NCBI RefSeq assembly: GCF_020497125.1 | Contig: NC_059087.1 | Location: 11,007,925-11,071,924 of the forward strand | Direction: 5' to 3' | DNA length: 64,000 nucleotides | Source: Mauremys mutica | Taxonomy: Eukaryota; Chordata; Testudines; Geoemydidae | In this document: in pieces, positions 46,480 through 64,000 of the stretch | Position numbering within the stretch: the stretch's first letter is position 1 | Layout of the letters: each line of letters opens with the position of its first letter | Notes under the pieces: generated by a model | The model's input: the letters and a program-made list of their open reading frames with translations, nothing else | Databases searched by the model: none | Told to the model about the DNA's origin: nothing | Made by a program: the position numbers and the translations under genes

Positions 46480-46703
46480 GGAGGATAGGTCCATCAATGG
46501 CTACTAGCCAGGATGGGCAGGGATGGTGTCCCTAGCCTCTGTTTGCCAGAAGCTGAGAATGGGCAACAGGGGATGGATCACTTGATGATTGCCTGTTCTG
46601 TTCGTTCCCTCTGGGGCACCTGGCATTGGCCATTGTCAGAAGACTGGATACCGGGCTATATGGACCATTGGTATGACATAGTATGGCCATTCTTATGTTC
46701 TCC
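46480..46703 (+). mobile_element. CR1 3'-end fragment
   Basis: The stretch matches the 3' tail seen in the CR1 at 11400-11620: CATCAATGGCTACTAGCC, GATGGTGTCCCTAGCCTCTG, CTCTGGGGCACCTGGCATTG and TTCTTATGTTCT at the end. About 225 bp remain, with point differences and no coding part. Confidence 0.85.
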
Positions 46704-46969
46704 TTTTGCACCAAAACCCAGCCCGCTCAGAGAGTCTAACCATTTCCTAGTACTGGTGTGCCATAGCAGGACAGATGGAAGCAAAGGGCTGATGAGCTAA
46801 AGGCTCACTGCTATTGACCTGAGGGGGAAAACAGACTATATGGGAACTGGGGTCACATGTTCTGATTCTAACTTATTGATTTAGTCAAGTGTGACAAAAG
46901 GAGTAGCAGCCTCTGAAAACCATCTTGTCCCATAATGGGAAATCCTATCTGAGGGAATCATCTAAGGCA

Positions 46970-48210
46970 GACGTTCTCAGACTCCCTGAGACGGCACAGC
47001 CTTGAGCCAGGGAAGTGCCAGTTGCGTGTCTTTTGACCAGGGTGTAGTGCTGCCAGAGTGGATTCAGAGTTCCGCTTGGTGTGGGCGCTGGCCGGGAGGG
47101 GTGGACACTAGGGAAAGCAGCTTCACCCAGTGCTCTGCCCCTCAGCTTGGTTATGCCCACAGCAATGCAGGGGCTCTCCTGCTTCCCTGTCTTCCCCCAG
47201 CCACCCCCATATCTCCCCTGTGCTCTCTTTGGTTGAAGTAGCCTATACAGCATCAGAAAGGCTCCTCTCCATTCCCACAGGTCCCATCTCATTCCCATTG
47301 TATTCTGAGGGCTCCCGTCCATTCACTACTGATCTGCTGCTCACCTTTAGGCAGTGAGGCTGGGTAAATTAGGATGACGAGGAGGGCTCTCTTTCTGATC
47401 AGCTGCAGCTGTTAACTTCCAGTTCTGCACCCACATCACAACAGCAGCCCCTGTGCAAAGTGGGCTCTGAGCTCTGCCGCAGCTCCTGGAACCACCTTCC
47501 TCCCTGTTCCCTGGTGCCACAGGGCGCCTGTGCCTGGTCACGCCAGGTGCCAGGAAGAGACAGGGTCCTGCGCAGTTCCTGCCTTGGATGATGTGCTGAC
47601 TTCTGCAGTGCACCAGTGCAGCTGGAGAGTAACCAGTTGGTCTCCGCCAGGTATAGCCCCAGCTTCCCTGACCATACCACAGCAGAGACCCATCCCAGCT
47701 ACCGGCTCTGCACTCTCATCGACTTCCTGCTGGATTGGACCTACGCACAGCTCATAGTGCTGCTGGACCAGTGAGTACCATACTCTGCCTCACTGCCCAG
47801 GAACCCCACTGCTCCTGCCCACCTCCACTAAAGGGGGGGCCCTGCTCCCTACCTGTGAGCCCAGCATCCATGAACCCCGTCATTTCTTCCCACGGCCTCT
47901 GAAAACTGGGGAGGAGTTGCAGTGTCAGTCAGCATTACGGTTTCCAAAAGCATTTGGGCAGTGTTATTTTAGCTGCTCTGATCTGTATTTTCTGAACACA
48001 AAAGGTGCTTTATGAAATAAAATTGGTACTTCTGACAAATACTCAAACCTATATACCAATCAAAGCCCTTTAACTATTACTTGTATTCTTGCAAAGTATG
48101 CAATTTTTCAGTTTTGTGTTGTCACAATAAATTACGGGGGAGGGGGAAATTGGTTTTTCTTAAACTTTTCTGTATGGAACCTAAGTTAGGAACCCCTAAA
48201 GATGTTTAAA
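46970..48210. other. GC-rich block with a possible captured coding piece, unresolved
   Basis: The block is clearly more GC-rich than the intron around it up to about 47900. It starts CAGACGTTCTCAGACTCCC and finishes near CCTAAGTTAGGAACCCCT, faintly like hAT ends, but no target duplication is found. On the + strand 47593-47770 is open and encodes HPSYRLCTLIDFLLDWTYAQ before a stop that overlaps a GTGAGT donor-like site. No family was recognised. Confidence 0.3.
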
Positions 48211-50473
48211 GTTTAAGATACTGAATTACTGTGGCTGTTAATATATCATTTTATGTTATGGCTCTAAGCAAAAGCTCCATGTGACTTAACTGGAATAAGG
48301 TCACTGAGGGAGTGATCTCGCATTAGGACTAGCTAGCTGTACGATGTTCATAGTGTATTAAAATACCTATTTATAGATCTAATTGCAGTAAGTTGCTAGT
48401 GTTATTAACTGAATATTGTTCACAAGCTCCAAATAGTAAACAGAAATTTATTGAAAGAATCACAACAGCAATGCATTTATAGTTGAATTATAAGAAGAAA
48501 CCAATGCAAGCCATGTCACGTACAAAACAGCGACAACAGATAAATGGTCTGTGCTTTTTTTTGTGCTAATGAACCCTAATGTGTGTGAAACAGACCAGAA
48601 AATAAGATTTTATAGTCTCATTCACACTCTCCTCCCACTTCAGCCTAAAATCAATATGATCTCACAGTGCTGTCCACTACATAACACAAGGATGGCATCC
48701 AAGAGATTTACAGAGACTTGTGATTCAGTTCCAGGAAGATGTGGTTTGAATAGTGCTTCAGTTTACCTGGTACTTACCACATGAAGTACTAAATAAAAAT
48801 ATGCCTGTAGGACAATTCTAGAGACAAAAGCAGGTCTTGAAAATCATTTCCAGCAGATTCCTTAAAGCTTTTTACTAGAGCTACTTAACAGTAAGCAGAA
48901 TACTGTGTCCTTTGACCTTGTTGACTTATAGACCAATGCCTCCTGACTGGCATAGCCACACTAACCATCAGCCCTGCTTTAAGAACAAACCAGCAGTCTG
49001 CATGCCAAGCCAAGCCAAGGCAGTGATCCTGAAAGATTCTTTTTCAATCCAGAAAGATTGATCAAAAATGTTTGTTTTTATTGTGGGCTAGAGGGCTAAA
49101 AGCATTCATTTTTCAATTCCAATGGTATGGTAAATTAACAATAGGCGACATTTGTTTTAACTTTTCATGGTAAGTTTCATGCTCAGGAAAGCAAAAGATT
49201 AACTGCTGCACTAGCAAGCCATGTGAGAGCTTTCTCAAACCACTGTCATCTTGAGGCTAGCCTACCCCGTGGCTTTTCTTGACCAGAGCACAGGCGCTAA
49301 CTCCTGGCTGGAGCACCCACGGGAAAAATTGGTGGGTGAGCTCCATGGCCCACCTCCCCCCCAACACCCTACCCCACCTCCTCCCCTGAGCATGCCACCA
49401 CGTCCTGCTTCTCCCCCACTCCCTACCAACGCTTGCTGTTTTAATTTTAAATACGTTTTAAATAATTTTACCTCTCCACATTAGAGGTAGAACAGCACAT
49501 CAGTTCCTAAAGCTAGGATCCAAACAATGTGTCTGATACATACATGTAGCACAACATCTGAAATGCACTTGAAGGGTTGGGGGGAGGAAATCAGCTTTTC
49601 TACTATAGATACTATTAATATTAACAGAAAATGCATTTCTTCCTTCCCTGCACCTGCCTGGTAGTTGGAATATGTTTATAAAGAACGGTAAATGTGTTCG
49701 CCATCTTCTGAACATCTGCTAAAAGGCAGTTTTCCAAGCTATTCTTATGGTCAGTAGGATAATAACCTGGGTTAGTGTCAAAGAGCCTGTGGCTGTGAAG
49801 AAGCCTAATTAAACACCTTGACTGTTTATTGGCCCAGGCTTGTAGTTCATACTCTGGGAAAACTCACTTTGTCTCAGTAAAAGCTACAAAGGTTCATCTT
49901 TTGTAATATCTAGACAATAAATAGCAACAAGAGAAAACTTCTAGTGAGATTCTGACCTGGCACCCACCACTTCCAAGCTTCAACATGGATATTTACTGGT
50001 TGGGATCACACTCAACTATAGATCATTTTGGATTTCACCTGTTGCTGCTGCTAGTGGTTCACATTGGTCAAGGATGCATCCTTTGCTTCATACTACCTCC
50101 CTCATTATCTTTAAGAAAGGCTGGAAAAAGGACAATTACCTTTGGTCATAGGAAAGGTACAGTTAATCCATTATCTTTATCAGGATGCCACTGTTCTCTC
50201 GTCTGCATCCCAGAAATTTTGGATCTTGCATTCTAAATAAACATTTTCTATGTACATAATAACTGTCTCACATGCTTTAAACCCTCAACTAGTTACCTTC
50301 ATTATTTCATGTCCATTTCTAAATTGTAAACTTAAGTTCTTAATCAAGCTGCCATTATATTATCTGATGCATTTGAGATTAAATAAGCCTCTTATTCCTC
50401 TAAAGTATTAATATATGTCCTACTGTGCATTAATTTTATCACAACTGGTCATTTAATCTAACTGGTAAATGTT

Positions 50474-51025
50474 ATAAAGTTTGTGGATGATACCAAGCTG
50501 GGAGGGGTTGCAAGTGCTTTGGAGGATAGGATTAAATTTCAAAATGATCTGGACAAACTCGAGAAATGGTTTAAAGTAAACAGGATGAAATTCATTAAGG
50601 ACAAATGCAAAGTACTCCACTTAGGAAGGAACAATCAATCAGTTGCACACATACAAAATGGGAAGGAGTACTGCAGAAAGGGATCTGAGGGACATAATAG
50701 TTTTCAAGTATGTAAAAGGCTGTTACAAAGAGAAGGAAGAAAAATTGTTTTTCTTAACCTCTGAGGCTAGGACAAGAAGCAACGGGCTTAAATTGCAACA
50801 AGGGAGGTTCAAGATGGCCATTAGGAAAAACTTCCTAAATGTCAGGGTGGTTAAGCACTGGAATAAATTGCCTAGGGAGGTTATGGAATCTCCATCATTG
50901 TAGATTTTTAAGAGCAGGTTAGACAAAATACCTGTCAGGAATGGCCTAGATAATTAGTCCTGCCATGAGTGCAGGGGACTGGACTAGATGGCCTCTCAAG
51001 GTCTCTTCCAATTCTGTGATTCTAT
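50474..51025 (+). mobile_element. CR1 LINE fragment with internal deletion
   Basis: The copy starts in the RT domain (VDDTKLGGVASALEDRI, then KCKVLHLGRNNQ). Near 50700 it jumps to the C-terminal region (ARTRSNGLKLQQGRFKMAIR, then LNVRVVKHWNKLP). It ends with a CR1 3'UTR (GGACTAGATGGCCTCTCAAG, TTCTGTGATTCTATG). Several hundred bases of the thumb region are missing, and the frame shifts between the two halves (50483-50764 and 50643-50903). It is a dead copy in the SLC15A4 intron, antisense to the gene. Confidence 0.88.
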
Positions 51026-51170
51026 GTCAAAACAATTAAAAGCAGTCTGCTAATCTTTTGACCCAGTGTAACCTACAATAATTTAGTTCCCTTCCCTTAA
51101 AAATTACTATGCATCTTTTTATGTTATAATTATAATGTATTAGGAAAAAATGATCAGAGATGGACAAAAA

Positions 51171-51235
51171 AGTTATGATTTAAAAAAACAAAAAACAAAA
51201 CCACCAAAAAAACAAACAAAAACAAAACAAAACAC
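51171..51235 (-). promoter_or_regulatory. U-rich tract just downstream of an SLC15A4 donor site
   Basis: On the transcript strand the donor GTAAGT is followed by about 60 nt of almost pure T and G (TTTTGTTTTG units). U-rich sequence at this place is a known binding context for TIA1-type proteins, which help U1 snRNP select the site. The tract could also just be a microsatellite. Confidence 0.35.
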
Positions 51236-51241
51236 ACTTAC

Positions 51242-51397
51242 CTGCTATGCTTGCAAATATTTCACTGAATCCAATCAGTACATATTGAGGAATCTGCCAC
51301 CATATTGGCAAATCAGCAGCATAATATGTAACATTTCCAATTGTCTGATTAATTGTTTTAACCTTTACAATACTCAGTCTGTTGCCTTCCAAAATTC
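51242..51397 (-). CDS. SLC15A4: SLC15A4 internal coding exon (third from last)
   Basis: This exon encodes the segment from [20 protein letters not shown] through a luminal loop into the helix ending [11 protein letters not shown]. The loop holds an NQT sequon, and a second possible site, NVT, follows closely. [11 protein letters not shown] matches the conserved start of a transmembrane segment in PHT1-type transporters. The acceptor is a long T-rich tract with TTTTAG (ct at 51398-51399). The donor is GTAAGT, read as acttac at 51236-51241. The length of 156 nt (52 codons) keeps phase 1 on both sides, in agreement with the neighbouring exons. The donor is followed at once by a U-rich stretch on the transcript strand (51171-51235). 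The intron downstream of this exon, 35580-51241, carries the LTR retrotransposon. Confidence 0.95.
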
Positions 51398-51887
51398 CTA
51401 AAAGAAAAAAAAAAGAATCCTAAAATGCAAAAGCTATTTCTTCATACGTAGGACTAAATTACGATCAAATTACTGCATGACGTGATTACCTGAACCATGC
51501 AACAAAAGCTTAGGTACCAGGAATAAGTACTTCGTAATATTCACATATCAAGCATTACATAGTCTACTTTTGCTATTACTATTTCAGAAAAATCCAGTTT
51601 CTCTGCCACAGGATTACAGTTATTCTATTCTTATTTATCAGCTATAATTACACAAATCTTTACCCCATTTCAGGTGGATTAGCTCACAGAGCCTTCTAAT
51701 ACAAACTTAAGAGGTTTTTTTTTTTTTTAAAGGCAATCTCACTTCTGCAAACTACTCCTTCGCAAAGTTGAATTATTTCATCTGCAAGCATGAAAGTATA
51801 CATCAGTGACTATATTACTTTTTAAAAATGGTCACCAGTGCTACACAAATGTTGTTTACCATATTCATAATGGTTTACTGTTGATCG

Positions 51888-52430
51888 CTTACATTTACAT
51901 AGCACCTTTCATCACAGAGAATTCCAAAGCTGTTTACAAGCTGATTTACAAGTTATACTGTACATGGAAATCACATTAGTATCTGCATTTCAGTGTCATG
52001 CAGAGTGTGAAATGCAACAATAGTTTAACAGTGCTCATCAGTGCAATAGGACACTTCAGAGCAGAAAGTAAATCTTATCCCAATGAAATTGTAGGGGAAA
52101 TTTCAGCAGTTAGCTTACAGTTTACCCAGACTGAAATTAGGCATACTGCTACAAAGAATGCTTGGGCTCTTTAATAACCACAAGTGACCAGGGCTTCTAT
52201 TTTATGCCTCATCCAAAAGAATACACTTCCAATTACCAGTACCACAGAGCCCACCACCCAACCAATTTGGTACACTAGCTCATTGCTATTTCAAAGGGAA
52301 GAGCAGGACCTATTGAATCATTAACTCTACTTTCCTGAAGTACTCAGGTTGTACGGGCAGGTCTCCATCCGAGTGCAGATAAGGATCAGCCCTGTTTAGG
52401 TTAGAAGATCAAGATCTGACCTTATACCCA
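51888..52430 (-). repeat. Ancient SINE with a 5S-rRNA-like segment
   Basis: The + strand starts ATAGCACCTTTCATCACAGA and GAATTCCAAAGCTGTTTACA, continues with ATGCCTCATCCAAAAGAATA, and ends with a stretch at about 52350-52425 resembling the reverse complement of 5S rRNA (GCAGGTCTCCATCCGAGTGC, GATCAGCCCTGTTTAGGTTA, GATCTGAC). A 5S-derived head with a conserved core is typical of SINE3-type elements such as AmnSINE1. The identification rests on memory, and the copy is strongly diverged. Confidence 0.5.
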
Positions 52431-52651
52431 AGCAGCAAAACAATGGAATAAATAATAATAATAATAAAGATTTCATACATCTGCAGCATACCATGTATAA
52501 GGCACTGCTGGTACACTGTGCTTAAAATGACTAAGTATAGTAATCAATTTCCTCACTTTTATCTGATCCAGATAAAAAGCAGTGGATGCACTACCCAGAC
52601 AGGTGCCATAATGCTGAGTCCCTGATAAGATAAATCATGTATATGACATCA

Positions 52652-52686
52652 GCCAAAGCTTTTTTTTTTTGGGGGGGGGGGGGGGA
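52652..52686. repeat. Adjacent T and G homopolymers
   Basis: A run of about 12 T is followed at once by about 17 G. The G-run can form a quadruplex and is prone to assembly error. Confidence 0.85.
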
Positions 52687-53527
52687 GGACACAAAACAAA
52701 AAACTCTGCTCTTGTTTTGAAAGTCTGAATGTGGTGTCAAAACTGAGCAAATGGATTCTAGAATGGAGGTGCTTACAGTTTCATACTAAAGATAATTTTG
52801 TAGTTCACTGCTGTGCAATAGCTGTGCTGGGTCTCGAGCTCTGGGAGTGAGCCAAAAGGTTCAAGCATGCTTATATGTGCAGTAAGTGGTCTGTAACGTG
52901 CTCTTGAGAAAGGTGGAAAGCTTCCTGTACCATAGCACAAGTTTAACCATTAATGTTAGTTCAGAATCAATTGCAGAAAAGAAAGCTCCTAACTGTTTCA
53001 TAGTCTATTTTATTGAAATAGCAGGTGGGGGAAAATGGATACTATTAATCCTGAAACTCCTTCAGTTATATCTTGTGGTGCAACTACCTCCTTGAACACA
53101 TTTCAAAATATACTTTCCCCTGTAACAACCAGGGTCCACACACCCGAAGGAGACAATAGGGGTGCAAATCCCAAATAATAAGCAATTGCATCAACTGGTT
53201 GTACGCAATCTTATTGTGTAGAAAAAATGTCAAGTAAGATCTTTTATGAAAGGCTGTAATGTTCTGAACTTGATGGTCATCACAAGATATGTATGCAGAT
53301 TGTGGTTATGAACATATGTATATTGAATAATATGTTCATGAGCAGTACAACAATTTCAATTACCTCTCTCAGCAAAGAAAAGCTCCTTCCAAGCCAGTTG
53401 TTCACGCAAAACTAACTTCAAGTAACCATCCATTGTCCAGCCAGAAAAAGACAATGGACGACCATTAGAGTTAATGGGAAGCCATTACATCCACTTGAAA
53501 CTGAAAAGAAAACCCGTCTTGGAACAC

Positions 53528-54318
53528 GAGGGTATGTCTACAACAGCTGCAGCCATGCTGCTGTAGTTAGAAGCTGTAGCAAATCCAGCTTTCTTCCATT
53601 GACCTAGTGCTGACAAGCTTGTCTATGCTTAAGCATTACAGTGGCGCAGCTAGATCGACAGAAGAATTCTTCCATCCTAGTGCTGTCTACACAAGGACTT
53701 AGCCCTGGTCTACACTACAAATGTATATATGTATAACTACATCACACAAGGATATGGAAAAAACCACACGACTGAGCGGCGCAGTAATACCAATGTAATC
53801 CCTGCTGTAGATGGTGCTAGGTCAACGGAAGGGCTTCTCCCATAGACACAGGTAGTGTCTTCACTAAGCACTACAGTGGTGCTGTAAGTATAGACAAGCC
53901 CTTAGCTTGGCTTCACTACGCCGCTCAGAGGTGTGGATTTTTCATAATCCTGAGCAACGTAGTTATGCCAACCTAATTTTTTTAGTGTAGACCAGGGCTA
54001 CACTTAAAAAAGCTGCAGTGGTGCAGCACTTCAGTGAAGGTGCTACTACACTGACAGGAGAACTTCTTGATGTAGTTAATCAATGTAGTTAATCCACCCC
54101 TCAAGAGGCTGCAGCTTTATGGATGGGAGAAGCACTGTCTCTGCTGGGGTTAGGTCGGTATAACTACATCCTTCGGGGATTTTTCCACACCTCTGAGCAA
54201 CGTAGTTATATGAATGCAAGGTTGTAGTGTAGACCTGGCCTCAGGTGTGTCAATTTTTTACATCCCATAGCAACGTAGCTAGGTCAACCTAAGTTTTAGG
54301 TGTAGACCAGCCCTCAGA
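53528..54318. repeat. Cluster of related MITE copies and fragments
   Basis: At least four related units lie head to tail. One runs about 53528-53700, one 53701-53903 (inverted ends GCCCTGGTCTACACTAC and TATAGACAAGCCCTTA). A partial runs 53905-53999, one 53994-54243, and an end fragment 54244-54318. Three copies of the same right end occur within 350 bp: GAGCAACGTAGTTATGCCAA at 53951, GAGCAACGTAGTTATATGAA near 54195 and AGCAACGTAGCTAGGTCAAC near 54269. Each leads into GTGTAGACC. Confidence 0.75.
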
Positions 54319-57300
54319 GAGGAGGGAATTTCCCCCACCGTGAGGCACCACAATCTAAGAGAAAAAAAAATGCAAACCCTTAAAAGAGAAGGAAGTTGAA
54401 GTGAAGGACATCCAGAAACTGAGGGCCAGCATTTGTGGAGTGAAACACCAGATTTCCTCTATGACTGTTCAGAGGCAACAGCTAACTTATAGTAGAAAAG
54501 GGAATTTAGCTAATATAGAACAGTAAAACGTGAAGTCGCATCTTTATTTCCTGGGTAATTTGTATGCGTTTGCTTTTCTTTACTATTTCATCTCTGAACC
54601 AGTGATTTTTCTATGAAATAAACCTTTCGTTTATTCTTACTCCATGCAATATCTCTGTTGTGCAAACTATGTGGCATGCCGTTCCCCCCCCCCCCATGAT
54701 AACTGGGGGCTGTTTTCACACCTTGGGGGATGACAACCAGAGGAGAATGTCTGGTAGTTAAGATCTTGGGGTAGGTGGATTCAAGGAAACTCCTTGTTGG
54801 GGTCACCCTGCAAGGAGTAACGAGGCTGGCAGAAGCCAGGATGAGACCTTTATGCTTGTAGGCTGGCTGCTGGAGTCAGGGCTCTGAGCATAGCATTAAG
54901 GTACTCAAGGTTACAGGGCAGACAGCGACAGAGCCCCCTACTAATCTGAGTGATTAAACAAAATGTCATCCCCACACTTTTAAAAAAATACCGGTTTTCA
55001 TCAACAATGAACAGCTTTAGGGCAAAGGCGGTTCTGAACGCAACATTTTCTTGTGCCAAAAAGCACTCTCTCATCTATATTTCCCTCATTTCTTTTTAGC
55101 TGAACATCTGCCCATCTTTATTGTAGAGATCTTTCATTAGCTGTCCAATGTCATTTCAATGCACCATGCTATACCGAGCAAAAATGTAACTAAAATGTAG
55201 CCAGTTTTCTACATTTTAAAAAAAATATGGCAATAGAGACTCTAGAGAACTGACAATTCAGATTCTCACTCTAATTTTAGAATGTTTACAAATAAACTAA
55301 GCTGCAAAACCAGTTAAAGTCTTGCTGAAATGTAATTATGTCATATATAATAGTGTGAAATGACTTCACTTCAAAAGTGTATGGTGATCCTTTATGTATA
55401 CTATACTCTTCTAGTTATAGGCAACTTCAGCAGATATCCGGCGACCAAGACGTGGCTACTATTTATGAACCTTCAACTTCAGACTAACTTACCATAAATT
55501 TCTCTTCAAACCTGAAGATTTTAGAAGCTCGAATCTATTGATTCTTTGTTAGACTGTATTTGAATGCGACAAGTTTCAAGACAAGTTTAAGATTCTTTTA
55601 ACTATTAAAACTTTCAGATTAAATTCTTGCTGTAATTGTTTAGAGAGTCTATAAATGAAGTCGATTTTCCAGTTGAATAACCTTAAATACTGCTGCTAAG
55701 AATTTACAATAAAATGCATGAAGTAAGCACAGCAGATGTTCATTAAATCTAATCAGTTGTATTTACTCAATTTAAAAGGTATTTAAAATAATCTAAACAA
55801 CCTAATAGGCAGCCTAACTCGTGTCCAGAACTACTGCCAGTTAGGCAAATATATTAAAAATGAAAATAAGGTGCACACAAGTTATTTCCAAGACTACAGA
55901 TTAAAGACATTGGTATCTTCATATTGTTCCATATTGTCACCAAGACTTCTGTCTAGAGAAACGGTGGTGGTTTGGTAGTTATGCTGCAATTTCAGAGTCA
56001 AATGAAAAGAGCTTTTATAAATGCCAATTGATTAGCCTGCCCTATAAGATGAAACACTCCATGAATTTTAGACCAATGGGAGTAAATGTGCATTAATTTC
56101 AGCCCCAGAAGTCATCTGACTTGGTTCTCACATTCTAGCTTACTCCAACCAGAGGTCAAGATTGAATTTCTCCACCTGGCTTCACATTAGTTTTTCCCAG
56201 CCCAAATGAACCAAAACAACTGGACTTCTGCTGGTGGTTTTAGGCAGATATCACATTTCTAAGTCAGATATTAATCCTGAAAATTAAGTCATCTGAACCT
56301 TTTTGTGGGGTTCTATTATATAAAACCAGTCTGCAGCTCAATTACACTAGTGAGGACACGAATTGTGGTTTTAAAGTCAAGTTAAGTAAGAATTTTGAGC
56401 CAGCAAGTTCTATTTATAGTGCTGACATTCAACATTTCTGGCACTGTCACCCCCTATTGGCAGAGGGGAGCTCTACCCACGTGTTCTCAAGTGCCATAGA
56501 ATAAGAGAAATATTCCTATTTTAAGTTCAAATGACTTTTACAGTAAGAACTTTACTTGTCCACATACAAAAAAATGACCTTGGTCTAATAAGGTAATTAC
56601 CTCTCTCATTGGGAGAAACCTTAATAGCCCTATAAAGTGTCCCTCTCTCTAAAATATAGGAGATTACAAGTGCTGAGATTAATTTATTTAATGCTATAAT
56701 GCTTTATCAATATGTTCATTATAGTGATACTGGGTGAAGGGTATAGGTTCTATGAAGCATTGCTCAGAGATGTTCAGTTCCACATCAGCAGTGCTTAACA
56801 ACTTTAAATCATCCTCATAAGCAGATGATTTATGGTTCCAACAGCGATGCCATCTTTTTCCTTTCGTGCAACAGCTAAGCTATTTTACACTACAATAATT
56901 CCAAACATTAGGGAACATTAAGGCAAGGGGGAAAAAAAGCCAAAGTCGGAGGAAAGTCTTGCTCAGCAATAAGCCAATTTTATTACTTCAGCTAAAGACA
57001 AACAGTTCTAAACAGAGTTTCAAGTTTATTTAATATTTGAAAATCAGACTGTATTAAGGGCAAACACTGATTTTTACAGGTCCTTGTTTTTCCTGTGCTT
57101 AACTTTTAAGTGAAGAGATGATTAAAGTCAGGTTACCTTGCTTTGGGGCCTCCTTAATATTTAGAATACGGAATCAGAATTTTGCATTTATTTTATGAAG
57201 TGGAATTCTTTGCCATCTGATCACCAGCTGTGAGCCAAAACAGGCTGAACTCAGTGATATAATATGGTTGATTATGATAAAAGTAGCTCTTCTGCTACTT

Positions 57301-57625
57301 TTCAGTATGCTTGACCTTGATAGTAAGCTTACCAGAGAAGACAAATCCCTCATCCTGGAGATTGTTAGTTAACAAACTGCCGCAAGTTACGCTTCTTTAA
57401 AAGTTTTAATGTATAACCTTGTTTCAGCAGAAAAATGGTCTAGTAGTTTTACATGATAAATAAAAACGTTAAGGTTTAGCAATAGTGTGAGTAACAGTAA
57501 CAGTTGGGCACACACATTCATGCAGCCCATCCAAGAGACTCCTGAGCAGTCATCAGTTGAAGACTCCAGAAACATTTTAGATACTCACAACAGGACTCTG
57601 CAGAAGTTAATCAAATGTGTATCTA

Positions 57626-64000
<6,375 letters not shown>

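Larger units (their letters stand above)
35580..51241 (-). other. SLC15A4: SLC15A4 intron hosting the LTR retrotransposon
   Basis: A 15.7-kb GT-AG intron, of which 6.7 kb is the Gmr1-like element. It also holds CR1 fragments at 38.3, 46.5 and 50.5 kb and the GC-rich block at 47-48.2 kb. No extra exon was seen. Confidence 0.85.

Noticed and set aside
52350..52425. Functional 5S rRNA gene
   Set aside because: It is strongly diverged and partial, and embedded in SINE-like sequence.

Overview
The window is vertebrate nuclear DNA, most likely from a turtle. It has long introns and intergenic DNA, many 5'-truncated CR1 LINEs, MIR-like and tRNA-derived SINEs, several hAT-type non-autonomous elements with 8-bp duplications, and TA-flanked MITEs. 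That mix is typical of turtle genomes. The species call is an inference, because no search could be run.

One host gene is firmly supported: SLC15A4 (PHT1), the endolysosomal proton-coupled histidine/oligopeptide transporter, on the minus strand. Its last four coding exons lie at 57640-57808, 51242-51397, 35421-35579 and 29736-29884. All have canonical splice sites, agree in phase, and end at a stop at 29736-29738. The 3'UTR probably runs down to about 28.3 kb. Exons encoding the N-terminal half lie beyond 64000. The region 1-28 kb is intergenic or otherwise non-coding and rich in repeats; I found no convincing gene there, only one weak terminal-exon candidate near 5.8 kb.

The most striking object is a nearly intact LTR retrotransposon at 39340-46079 on the minus strand, inside an SLC15A4 intron. 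Its single 1513-codon ORF reads Gag (with a SCAN-like capsid segment), zinc knuckle, protease, integrase, reverse transcriptase, RNase H. Integrase before reverse transcriptase in a Ty3/gypsy-type element marks the Gmr1-like lineage, the group proposed as the source of the vertebrate SCAN domain. The element has a tRNA-Leu-like primer site, a polypurine tract and a 5-bp target duplication (ACTCC). Its 5' LTR is complete (827 bp). Its 3' LTR is abnormal: the distal part (end of R plus U5) is replaced by an inverted copy of the start of U3, giving a perfect 174-bp terminal inverted repeat. The breakpoint falls at a 13-bp inverted repeat native to the LTR, and the target duplication is intact, so the defect probably arose by self-primed template switching during reverse transcription.

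Other repeats include a CR1 with a 274-codon open reverse-transcriptase tail whose 5' junction abuts a 177-bp inverted duplication of flanking DNA (10124-11620), a cluster of related MITE ends (53.5-54.3 kb), a decayed non-LTR element (60.8-61.8 kb), and an ancient SINE with a 5S-rRNA-like segment (51.9-52.4 kb). No CRISPR array, operon or functional RNA gene was seen.
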